A DNA stretch of 9,963 bases, taken from the NCBI GenBank assembly GCA_035406685.1, contig DAONLM010000110.1, positions 1-9,963 of the forward strand. Reading direction: 5' to 3'. Below the pieces are notes generated by a model, which worked only from the letters and a program-made list of their open reading frames with translations, searched no databases and was not told the DNA's origin. The position numbers and the translations under genes are program-made. Shown piece by piece: positions 1 to 6,611 of this stretch; position 1 is the stretch's first letter; every line of letters begins with the position of its first letter. This DNA is from DAONLM01 sp035406685 (lineage in GTDB: Bacteria > Spirochaetota > GWE2-31-10 > MWDO01).

Positions 1-41
1 CTATATATTAATCACAAATTTTTTAAGAAAATCCTTTACAA
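1..41 (-). repeat. 41-bp repeat, copy A (second copy at 5727-5767)
   Basis: Seen directly: positions 1-41 match 5727-5767 at 38 of 41 bases without gaps; both begin CTATATATTAATCACAA and end ATCCTTTACAA. Weaker, A-rich similarity may continue to about position 86 (5810 in copy B), ending at a shared AATCG. Copy B lies 33 bp upstream of the start codon of the minus-strand ribbon-helix-helix-like gene. By analogy copy A would lie upstream of another minus-strand gene just left of the window, possibly a paralogue. It could be a conserved promoter/operator or leader element, or the end of a duplicated segment. Both copies contain a quasi-palindrome near TTTCTTAGAAA (two bases differ in copy A). 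Confidence 0.7.
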
Positions 42-255
42 TTTTTAGAAAAAAAAATTAAAAAAATTGAAAAAACTTCATAATCGCTGAAAATAATTAA
101 CATAATATTACTTCTTATTCTTTTCAGTATGGATACTTGAAATAATTTCAGCAAAAATACTGGAATAACTTTATTCTTCAGCGATTTTAAGAAAGTGTCA
201 AAATTTTTACCTAAAAATAAAATCACGCTCCTTTTTCAAAAAAAGCAATTACTCT
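42..255. other. gene-poor AT-rich region with a long inverted repeat
   Basis: No convincing gene is seen here. The only open frame (minus strand, 226-23, GTG start) encodes a low-complexity Phe/Leu/Ile/Lys-rich peptide. A Shine-Dalgarno-like AAGGAG lies only about 1 nt from that GTG, and the 3' end of the frame runs into the 41-bp repeat. The one distinctive structure is a perfect 10-bp inverted repeat, AATCGCTGAA at 82-91 against TTCAGCGATT at 177-186. Inside it lie CAGTAT (125-130) and ATACTG (157-162), also inverted. This may be a remnant of a small element or a degraded gene. Confidence 0.4.
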
Positions 256-284
256 TTGACAAAGCCAAAATTTTTTTGTATATT
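256..284 (+). promoter_or_regulatory. sigma-70 promoter of the gcvH operon
   Basis: A perfect -35 box TTGACA at 256-261 is followed, after a 17-nt spacer, by TATATT at 279-284 (five of six consensus bases). Transcription would start near 290, leaving a 5' leader of about 35 nt before the gcvH start codon. The gcvH ribosome binding site AGAGG is at 316-320, 6 nt before the ATG. The promoter probably serves all four genes up to 4990, because those genes overlap or nearly abut. Confidence 0.8.
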
Positions 285-326
285 GAGGAAAAATTATTAT
301 AAAAACTTTTAAAAAAGAGGTAATAT

Positions 327-710
327 ATGAGTGATAAAAAATTTTCAAAAGAACATGAATGGATCACTGTGAATGGAGATACGGGAACAGTAGGAATTTC
401 TGATTATGCACAGAAACAATTAGGGGATATTGTATATGTTAGTTTTACAAGAGAACTTGGCGAAAAGGTTAAACAGTTTGATGATGTTGCTGAGATCGAA
501 TCAGTAAAGAGCGTAAGTCAGGTTTTTACTCCTGTTTCCGGAGAAATAGTAGAATTCAATAAAATTTTTGAGGATGAGACAAAATCTGGCATCATAAATC
601 AGGATCCTTATGGTGAAGGATGGCTTTTTAAGATAAAAATAGATAATAAGCAGGAGTTAAACTCTTTAATGACAGAAGAGGAGTATAATAATTTTATAAA
701 AAATTTATAA
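327..710 (+). CDS. gcvH: glycine cleavage system H protein (lipoyl carrier)
   Basis: GcvH is the lipoylated shuttle of the glycine cleavage complex. Its lipoyl arm carries the aminomethyl group from the P protein to the T protein and is reoxidised by the L protein; it acts in the cytoplasm. The 127-aa length is typical. The N-terminal F-x-K-x-H-E-W motif (residues 6-12) and the GISDYAQKQLGDIVYV block (23-38) are hallmark GcvH sequence. The lipoyl-lysine is K61 in the E-S-V-K-S motif, and GWLFKIKI (98-105) closes the hammerhead domain. The start is supported by AGAGG 6 nt upstream and a strong promoter at 256-284. No gcvT, gcvP or lipoylation gene is in the window, so the partners must be encoded elsewhere; a separate role as general lipoyl donor is possible. 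First gene of an apparent operon with queF, 1 nt downstream. Confidence 0.95.
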   Translation: MSDKKFSKEHEWITVNGDTGTVGISDYAQKQLGDIVYVSFTRELGEKVKQFDDVAEIESVKSVSQVFTPVSGEIVEFNKIFEDETKSGIINQDPYGEGWLFKIKIDNKQELNSLMTEEEYNNFIKNL

Positions 711-711
711 T

Positions 712-1533
712 ATGCTTGAAAATCCTTTAGGTAAAAAAGTAGAATTCAAAAATCAATATGATCCATCGTTATTATTTGCTATAAAGAGAGAGGTAAACAG
801 AAAGATAATTGGTCTACAGAGGATTCCCTTTTATGGCTATGATGTCTGGAATTGTTATGAATTTAGTTTTCTTAATAGTAATGGTATTCCACAAAATTAT
901 ATTTTAAAGATAGTCTATCCTTCTTCCTCAGAAAATATTATTGAATCAAAATCCTTAAAACTTTATCTTGGATCATTTTCGATGACTAAATTTAAAGATA
1001 TAGAAGAACCTCTCTATTTAATAAAAAATGATCTAAAAAAAAATTTAATAACAGAAGATATTATTATAAAATATTATCAATATGATTATAATTTTAAATA
1101 TTCAAAAATTAATAAAATATATTTAATAGATAACCAGAATATCACAGTTGAAAAATATAATTTAGACTCAAATCTACTTGAAGTAAAAAAAATAAAAAGA
1201 AATAGAAAAGTTATACAGATTTCAAATTTATTAAAGTCAAATTGCCCTATAACAAACCAGCCAGATTGGGCAACAATCTATCTACAATATCTTTCAAAAA
1301 ATATAATCACAGATGATTCTCTTTTAAAATACATTATCTCTTTTAGAGAACATAAAGATTATCATGAATCCTGCTGTGAAAAAATAATGTTTGATATAAT
1401 AAATAAAATTGAACCAGAATATTTAATTGTAAAGACTTTCTTTACAAGAAGAGGGGGAATTGATATAAATCCCTGTAGATTTTACAAAATAGAGCCAGAT
1501 TATGATTATGATTTTCATTACTGGAGACAATGA
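712..1533 (+). CDS. queF: NADPH-dependent 7-cyano-7-deazaguanine reductase (bimodular QueF)
   Basis: QueF reduces the nitrile of preQ0 to the aminomethyl group of preQ1 with two NADPH, in the cytoplasmic pathway to tRNA queuosine. The 273-aa protein resembles the long, bimodular E. coli-type enzyme throughout. The N-terminal half has LGKKVEF...YDPSLL (6-21) and the QueF signature I-E-S-K-S-x-K-L-Y (77-85). The C-terminal half has LLKSNCPITNQPDW (173-186) with the thioimide-forming Cys178 and acid Asp185. His218-Glu219 (D-Y-H-E) and TRRGGIDINP (245-254) follow. All catalytic residues are present. The ATG lies 1 nt after the gcvH stop, with no good Shine-Dalgarno sequence nearby; translation is probably coupled. 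Alignment with the family N-terminus (L-G-K near residue 6) supports this start. Its link to gcvH looks like operon convenience, not pathway. Confidence 0.95.
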   Translation: MLENPLGKKVEFKNQYDPSLLFAIKREVNRKIIGLQRIPFYGYDVWNCYEFSFLNSNGIPQNYILKIVYPSSSENIIESKSLKLYLGSFSMTKFKDIEEPLYLIKNDLKKNLITEDIIIKYYQYDYNFKYSKINKIYLIDNQNITVEKYNLDSNLLEVKKIKRNRKVIQISNLLKSNCPITNQPDWATIYLQYLSKNIITDDSLLKYIISFREHKDYHESCCEKIMFDIINKIEPEYLIVKTFFTRRGGIDINPCRFYKIEPDYDYDFHYWRQ

Positions 1534-2171
1534 TGCAAAAAATTTTAATTCTTTTTCTTATTTTTTTACCATTTTATAGTATTATAGCACAAAATTTGCT
1601 TGATATGGAAGTTTATTATACAGAAAATAGAGAATTAATCGCTAAAAAAAAATATCAGTATGATAATAACAATAATATTATCTCTACTTTAACTTATAAC
1701 AAAGAAAATTTGTTAGAATCAAAAATAGAATATGAATATGAAAATAATTTATTAGTTAAGGCCAAAGAGTATTCTAATTATAATTTTCTTATAAAAATCT
1801 ATATCTTTAAATATGAAAATAATATTTTAAAAGAGATACTCGAATTCGATACAAATAATAATCTCTTATTTAGGAAATTATTTGTATATGAAGAGGAGTC
1901 TTTAATAAGAATAGAAAATTTTTTAGCTGATCATACCTATATTGGTAAAAAAGATTTTGTATATAATAAAAGACTCATTGAGGAGAGAGATTTTGATGAA
2001 AATAATAAACTTCTTTTAGTTAAGAGATATAATTATGAAAAGAATAGTATAAAAAGCATTGATTTTTACATAAAATCCCAAAAAATAAGAACAATAGAAA
2101 GAATTTATTTAGAAAAAAATGAAGAATTAAACTTTTTAGGTTTTAAAAATAATTTTTATTTTATAAAATGA
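1530..2171 (+). CDS. secreted YD-like repeat protein of unknown function
   Basis: I do not recognise a named family. Residues 1-20 form a signal peptide (hydrophobic ILILFLIFLPFYSIIA before AQ), so the product is probably exported to the periplasm or surface. The rest of the 213 aa is a run of about 20-residue, Tyr- and Asn-rich beta repeats (KYQYDNNNNII, EYEYENNLL, IFKYENNIL, LFVYEEESL, DFVYNKRLI, RYNYEKNSI), like the antiparallel strands of YD/RHS-type or YwqK-like repeat proteins. No catalytic motif is seen. The gene overlaps the queF stop (ATGATG against TGA). GGAG at 1523-1526 is only 3 nt from the first ATG but 6 nt from the second, so translation may really begin at 1533. It overlaps the next gene by 4 nt, suggesting co-production with the secreted peptidase. 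Confidence 0.7.
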   Translation: MMQKILILFLIFLPFYSIIAQNLLDMEVYYTENRELIAKKKYQYDNNNNIISTLTYNKENLLESKIEYEYENNLLVKAKEYSNYNFLIKIYIFKYENNILKEILEFDTNNNLLFRKLFVYEEESLIRIENFLADHTYIGKKDFVYNKRLIEERDFDENNKLLLVKRYNYEKNSIKSIDFYIKSQKIRTIERIYLEKNEELNFLGFKNNFYFIK

Positions 2172-4990
2172 AAAAAATATTACTATTTTTGATATTAAAC
2201 TTTAATCTTTTTTCTATTGAATATATTCCATATCAGGGGAAATTAAAAGAGATAGAGACAGAACATTTTAAAGTAATATTTTCAGAGGTTCATACTAAAT
2301 TGGCAATTTTAATTTCAGAATATGCAGAAGATATTCACAATAAAATATCAAAATTTTTGGATTGGAAGCCAGAACAAAAGACAGTAATAATTCTTACAGA
2401 TCATACGGATTTACCAAATGGACTTGCCTATACTTATAATAGAAATACAATTGTCGTATATCTTACCCATAGCGATCTGGAGATTAGTTTAAAGTCTTAT
2501 GAAAATCCTTTATATTCTCTTTTGTTGCATGAATATACTCATATTATTCATCTTGATAATGTAAGAAATGGGGCTCTTTTCTGGAGAATATTCTATGGAA
2601 GAAGCCTGTTCCCAAATTTACTGGCATTTTCTTTTTTTATAGAAGGCATTGCAGTTCTTTCTGAATCAATTTTTGCTGGTGGAGGGAGGCTTTCTTCAAC
2701 CTATAATCATTCAATCATAAGAGAGGCAATTATAAATAATAAATTACCCTCTTTTGATAAACTTGTATATCCGGTCATTGATTGGCCTTATGGAGATGCT
2801 ATATATCATTATGGAGCAAGGTTTGTTTTATATCTATACAATTTTTATGGAAGAGAAAAACTTATTGAATTTATAAATAGTATTGGTTCTGATTTTATCC
2901 CATTAATGTTTGTTATTAGATTTAAAAAAATATATGGTAAATCACTAAAAGATCTCTGGGATGAATGGCTTGAATATGAAAAGAGTAATTTTAAAATAGA
3001 AGATAAGAAAGATAAAAAACCAATTATTGATTTAGAGGGCTCTATTTTAGACTTTACCAAATACAATGAAAAAATTTATATTTCAACAAGTAGTTATAAG
3101 TATGACAATACAATTTATGAATATAAAGATAATAGTCTAAAAAAAATAAAAAATGTCTATTCAAATAATATTAAATGCATTGATAATATTCTATTTTATA
3201 CCTCTTTTAATAGCTATAGGGATGATTTTTTTTATTCTGATCTATACTTTTATGATCTAAAGAAAAAGAGTGATAAAAGACTTACATTTAATAAAAGAGT
3301 AACATCTTTTGATTATTTTGATAAAAAGATTATTTTTGTCTCTCATTCTGCAAATGGCAGCATTCTTTATATGGGTGATTTTGTTAATAATAAAATTAAA
3401 AATATAAAAAAATTGCCTTTCGATGAAAAAATTTTTTTTATAGATCAAATAAATCTTGATTCTTCTCAAAAAAGATTGGTATTTGGTGCAAGAAAAATAG
3501 ATAATGAAAGATCTATTTTTATTTATGACATTGAAAATAAAGAAACAAAAAGTCTAAGCATAGCTGGTTTAAATCCTAAATGGCTATCAGAAGATGAGAT
3601 AGTTTTAATTTCAGAAGATATGAAGAAAATATATAAATACAGCATTTCAAAAGATCAGATTTTTAAAATATATGAAAGTAATAGTTGTATAACAAATCTA
3701 TATGTTTACAATAATGAAATTTTTTACCTCGAATATGGTGTGAATGGAGAAAAATTATTTATCCTGAAAGAGTATGAAGAAAAATTAGCTATTATAAATA
3801 GAGATATTTTATCAGAGAAAGAGATTGAAGAGATAAGAATAGAGGATTATAAAATAAAAAACTATTGTGGTTTAAACTATTTAGAGCCATCTCTATGGTT
3901 TTATCTACCAACGACAATAAATTCTCAATTTTATATAGAAAATATTCCATTTTCATTCATAGCACCTCAATATTCAATAACAAATTTTACACCAGAAAAT
4001 CGATTTTCTTATACAATCTCAATAACTTACGACTATATAAATCAATATCCTGAAAATTCTATAAGTTTATCCTTTAGATTTCCCTACTTTAATATTTACT
4101 ATTACTGGTATAATTGGGTTAATTCATATAAAATTTTTTATAACAACAGATGGTATTCTAACAAAAATTTTTCAATTTCTTTATTAAATAGTGTAACTCT
4201 TTATTTCCCCATATCTCTTGCTTCCTATGGAGATATTAGCTTAAGTAGTAATGTAACGCATATCTTTCGTCAGAATAATATAACGAATTTAAATTTTTCA
4301 AATTCATTTACTTATTACTGGATAAAGAAAAGTTTTAGTTCTTCAAGATGGGATAAAGGAGTCTTATCTAATATAGATTTTTATTTTTCACCGGATATTC
4401 TTAATAATAAAGAATCTTATATATTAAATTTCTCTTTCATATTTAGAATGCCATTAAAAAGATCATTTTTTTATCTTAACTTAGACTCTGGAATTAATTT
4501 ATTACAAGAGGATACTTTTTTTGTTGATTCAAATATTATAAATCTTGAAGGCCTATTAGATAACTCTTCCTCCTTTATTGATACCAAGGCTTTTTCTTAT
4601 GCTATAAATAAACTTGATATAAGTGGCTTTTTTTATGTCTCAATGGATATTGGTTTTGATATTACGATTTATAAAAAAAGTCATTACTGGCATTTTTTGA
4701 CAATGGGTTTTAAAGAGTTATATTTTAAAATTTATAATGAATTTGTGTATATATTACCTAACAATCTTAAGCATAATATTTTATTTGATACTGTATTTCA
4801 GTTAAATCTGGATCTTTTTTTAATATATGGTAATTTACCTCTTAATTTAGCAATAGGTGGTTCAATCGGTTATCTTGTGGGAGATGTTAAACCTTCATGG
4901 GGAATATTTTTTTATTTGAGTACAGGAATTAATCTATCAACTGGAAATAAAAAAAACTTAGATATTATAAAATATAAAGATTTTATTTAA
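2168..4990 (+). CDS. secreted gluzincin (peptidase MA-like) with beta-propeller and barrel-like C-terminus
   Basis: This 940-aa protein has three visible parts. A signal peptide (about residues 1-16) is followed by a zinc metallopeptidase domain: H121-E-Y-T-H125 supplies two zinc ligands and the catalytic Glu122, and F-I-E159-G-I-A supplies the downstream Glu ligand, the gluzincin/peptidase MA arrangement. Residues about 285-545 form short repeated beta strands (I-Y-I-S, L-Y-F-Y-D-L, I-F-I-Y-D-I, W-L-S-E-D-E-I) typical of a TolB/WD40-like propeller. Residues about 565-940 are alternating aromatic and polar beta strands rich in Tyr, Phe, Trp and Asn, suggesting an outer-membrane beta-barrel. 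The family resemblance is to large bacterial surface peptidases with TolB-like repeats; the natural substrate is unknown. Start ATG overlaps the upstream stop (ATGA); no clear Shine-Dalgarno sequence, so coupling is likely. It is the last gene of the operon. Confidence 0.8.
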   Translation: MKKILLFLILNFNLFSIEYIPYQGKLKEIETEHFKVIFSEVHTKLAILISEYAEDIHNKISKFLDWKPEQKTVIILTDHTDLPNGLAYTYNRNTIVVYLTHSDLEISLKSYENPLYSLLLHEYTHIIHLDNVRNGALFWRIFYGRSLFPNLLAFSFFIEGIAVLSESIFAGGGRLSSTYNHSIIREAIINNKLPSFDKLVYPVIDWPYGDAIYHYGARFVLYLYNFYGREKLIEFINSIGSDFIPLMFVIRFKKIYGKSLKDLWDEWLEYEKSNFKIEDKKDKKPIIDLEGSILDFTKYNEKIYISTSSYKYDNTIYEYKDNSLKKIKNVYSNNIKCIDNILFYTSFNSYRDDFFYSDLYFYDLKKKSDKRLTFNKRVTSFDYFDKKIIFVSHSANGSILYMGDFVNNKIKNIKKLPFDEKIFFIDQINLDSSQKRLVFGARKIDNERSIFIYDIENKETKSLSIAGLNPKWLSEDEIVLISEDMKKIYKYSISKDQIFKIYESNSCITNLYVYNNEIFYLEYGVNGEKLFILKEYEEKLAIINRDILSEKEIEEIRIEDYKIKNYCGLNYLEPSLWFYLPTTINSQFYIENIPFSFIAPQYSITNFTPENRFSYTISITYDYINQYPENSISLSFRFPYFNIYYYWYNWVNSYKIFYNNRWYSNKNFSISLLNSVTLYFPISLASYGDISLSSNVTHIFRQNNITNLNFSNSFTYYWIKKSFSSSRWDKGVLSNIDFYFSPDILNNKESYILNFSFIFRMPLKRSFFYLNLDSGINLLQEDTFFVDSNIINLEGLLDNSSSFIDTKAFSYAINKLDISGFFYVSMDIGFDITIYKKSHYWHFLTMGFKELYFKIYNEFVYILPNNLKHNILFDTVFQLNLDLFLIYGNLPLNLAIGGSIGYLVGDVKPSWGIFFYLSTGINLSTGNKKNLDIIKYKDFI

Positions 4991-5160
4991 TATAGTTATA
5001 TGAGTAAAGTTATATTTTTTCATGCTACTGATAACCTAATTTTGGGTGTGATTTTATTTTTATGCAGATAAAAAGATAGATTTATCCTATGATTAATTTT
5101 GTTTGAGAGAATTGTTATAAGTTTTATTTGTTTTTACTGATATTTTCAATAAATTTTTCA
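4991..5160. other. intergenic region between convergent genes
   Basis: This 170-bp stretch separates the 3' ends of the plus-strand peptidase gene and the minus-strand ribbon-helix-helix-like gene. A short inverted repeat, GATAAA at 5067-5072 and TTTATC at 5081-5086, could form a weak stem. Neither side has a clear T-tract, so I do not call a terminator. No gene is seen. Confidence 0.4.
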
Positions 5161-5694
5161 CTAATAATAGGTCTCAAAGCCTATTACTTGATAGCAATCA
5201 TTGTAAATTGCTTTATAGAAGGGCTTAATATTGCCTTGGAAGTGGGACAATTCTCTATCCTTCCACCACCTCTTTATCTCTGTCAGTTTCAGCCATAATC
5301 TCAATGTCACAAGACCGCATTTCTTTTCAAATCCAAGCATACCCATTTTCTCATATTCTTCAATAAATACTTCAAGAATCGCTCTCAATAATTTTGCCAT
5401 GCTGAAAAAATTTAAATCAGCATGGATTTTCTTTAAGAATCTATATTCCTCTTTTGGAATATAAAAATGAATGGAGGCATCTGCATCTATTCTTTCATAA
5501 ACATTCTCATCCTCATGACCAAAACAATATCTTTTTTTGATCCTATCAGAAAACTTTTGTAATACATAACAAATAAGTTTAGAAAGAGAGATATTCTCTT
5601 TTTTAGCAATCTTTGAAAGTTTTTCCTTCATAGTAGAAGTAACTACAAAATGGAGCTCGTGAGTATTGTTGTAATTTAAATCTTTTTTATCCAT
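5161..5694 (-). CDS. putative double ribbon-helix-helix DNA-binding protein
   Basis: A 177-aa protein without a recognised family name. Residues about 13-52 look like a ribbon-helix-helix fold: strand ELHFVVTS, helix TMKEKLSKIAKKENI, then SLSKLICYVLQKFSDRIK. A second similar unit follows at about 73-115: SIHFYIP, KEEYRFLKKIHADL, then FSMAKLLRAILEVFIEEY. The C-terminal tail (about 120-177) is Trp/Tyr-rich (LRLWLKL, KRWWKD) with no known motif. The start is well supported by AGGAGG at 5701-5706, 6 nt before the ATG. It is divergent from the CRISPR operon (215-bp shared region). Its upstream 41-bp element recurs at the window's left end, suggesting a multi-copy family. A DNA-binding regulator is the best guess; a CRISPR-related role is only positional inference. 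Confidence 0.65.
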   Translation of the reverse strand: MDKKDLNYNNTHELHFVVTSTMKEKLSKIAKKENISLSKLICYVLQKFSDRIKKRYCFGHEDENVYERIDADASIHFYIPKEEYRFLKKIHADLNFFSMAKLLRAILEVFIEEYEKMGMLGFEKKCGLVTLRLWLKLTEIKRWWKDRELSHFQGNIKPFYKAIYNDCYQVIGFETYY

Positions 5695-5726
5695 AAAAGT
5701 CCTCCTAAGTTTATAAAAATTATTTT

Positions 5727-5767
5727 CTATATATTAATCACAAAATTTCTTAGAAAATCCTTTACAA
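5727..5767 (-). repeat. 41-bp repeat, copy B, in the leader/promoter region of the RHH-like gene
   Basis: Matches 1-41 at 38 of 41 positions. It contains the palindrome TTTCTTAGAAA (5746-5756; arms TTTCT/AGAAA around one base), a size typical of ribbon-helix-helix half-sites, so an autoregulatory operator is possible but unproven. A minus-strand TTGACA (5800-5795) with a poor -10 TTTAAA (5777-5772) at 17-nt spacing could be the promoter, which would place this repeat around the transcription start and in the 5' leader. Confidence 0.65.
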
Positions 5768-5839
5768 GTTTTTTAAAAAATTTAAAAAAAATTTTGTCAA
5801 AATAAAATCGTAAGCTTTATTTGTTATATCTTTTTTAAA

Positions 5840-5868
5840 TTGACAAATTTTACTTTTTTGATTATATC
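5840..5868 (+). promoter_or_regulatory. sigma-70 promoter of the cas operon
   Basis: TTGACA at 5840-5845, a 17-nt spacer, then TATATC at 5863-5868 (first four bases of the -10 consensus match). Transcription would start near 5875, about 35 nt before the cas6 start codon. This is a bacterial-type promoter and supports a bacterial host for the system. The same spacer length and leader length are seen at the gcvH promoter. Confidence 0.65.
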
Positions 5869-5909
5869 TTTATAAAATTAAAATAGAGTAATAAAAATAA
5901 GGTAAATCC

Positions 5910-6611
5910 ATGAACGAGATGCGGGTAGAAATTTCTTTTGGGACCATAGAAAAACCACCAATTCATTCAATCCAATCATTTATATATCAATGCCTTCATG
6001 AAGAGGACAAAGAGTATGCAACTTTCATACATAAAGAAGGTATAAAACATAAATGGAAAAGTATAAAACCATTCATATTTTCCCATCCTTATATTAAAAA
6101 GGATAATAAATGCTATATAAAAGTTTCAAGTCTTGATTCTTTCTTTAATTATAATTTTTTTAGTGGGTTGAATAAGATAATGTTTAAGAAAAACAATGCA
6201 ATTATAAAACCAGAGTCAATTAGAATTATCAATATTCCAAAAATAAAATATGATAGTAATGGCAATACTCAACAGAATATGTTTTTTATTTCTCCTTTAC
6301 TTGTTAAAAGTAATAGTGGCTATATAAAAGACCCAGATGATGAAAAATTCTTACAGATTTTAAAAAAAAACTTAATTGATAAATACCTTGCAATAAATAA
6401 AAAAGAGTGCACAAATGACACATTTTCTATTTTTTTAAAGGATAAAACTCCAAAATTAAAAATCTATAAAAAAGAAGAATTGCCGGTATTTCTATCAAAA
6501 TTCGTATTAATCAGTTCAAAAGAACTTTTTAATATTGCTTATTATCTCGGACTCGGGTGTAAGAATGCACTCGGTTTTGGAATGATTGAGTTTGATAGGG
6601 AGGATTTATGA
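5910..6611 (+). CDS. cas6: Cas6-family CRISPR pre-crRNA endoribonuclease
   Basis: Cas6 cleaves the CRISPR transcript within each repeat, usually leaving an 8-nt repeat tag at the crRNA 5' end. The 233-aa length is typical. The C-terminal glycine-rich loop YYLGLGCKNALGFGMIE (211-227) is the defining Cas6/RAMP motif. The N-terminal region (PPIHSIQSFIYQCL...YATFIHKEG, 16-44) fits the first ferredoxin-like domain, with His41 as the candidate catalytic histidine. AAGG about 7 nt upstream of the ATG gives a weak ribosome binding site; a second ATG at 5919 is possible. Its stop overlaps the start of the beta-CASP gene by 4 nt (ATGA). As first gene of the operon it should be made with the effector. 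Identity as Cas6 is secure from the motif and context; exact subfamily is not. Confidence 0.88.
   Translation: MNEMRVEISFGTIEKPPIHSIQSFIYQCLHEEDKEYATFIHKEGIKHKWKSIKPFIFSHPYIKKDNKCYIKVSSLDSFFNYNFFSGLNKIMFKKNNAIIKPESIRIINIPKIKYDSNGNTQQNMFFISPLLVKSNSGYIKDPDDEKFLQILKKNLIDKYLAINKKECTNDTFSIFLKDKTPKLKIYKKEELPVFLSKFVLISSKELFNIAYYLGLGCKNALGFGMIEFDREDL

Noticed and set aside
23..226. 67-codon minus-strand open frame with a GTG start
   Set aside because: Low-complexity composition, Shine-Dalgarno only about 1 nt from the GTG, and overlap with the 41-bp repeat; probably chance in AT-rich DNA.
5067..5086. Rho-independent terminator between the convergent genes
   Set aside because: Only a 6-bp A/T-rich stem, with no T-tract on either strand.
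5165..5186. Hairpin TAATAGG/CCTATTA at the end of the RHH-like gene as a terminator
   Set aside because: The stem is mostly inside the coding sequence and is not followed by a T-run on the minus strand.
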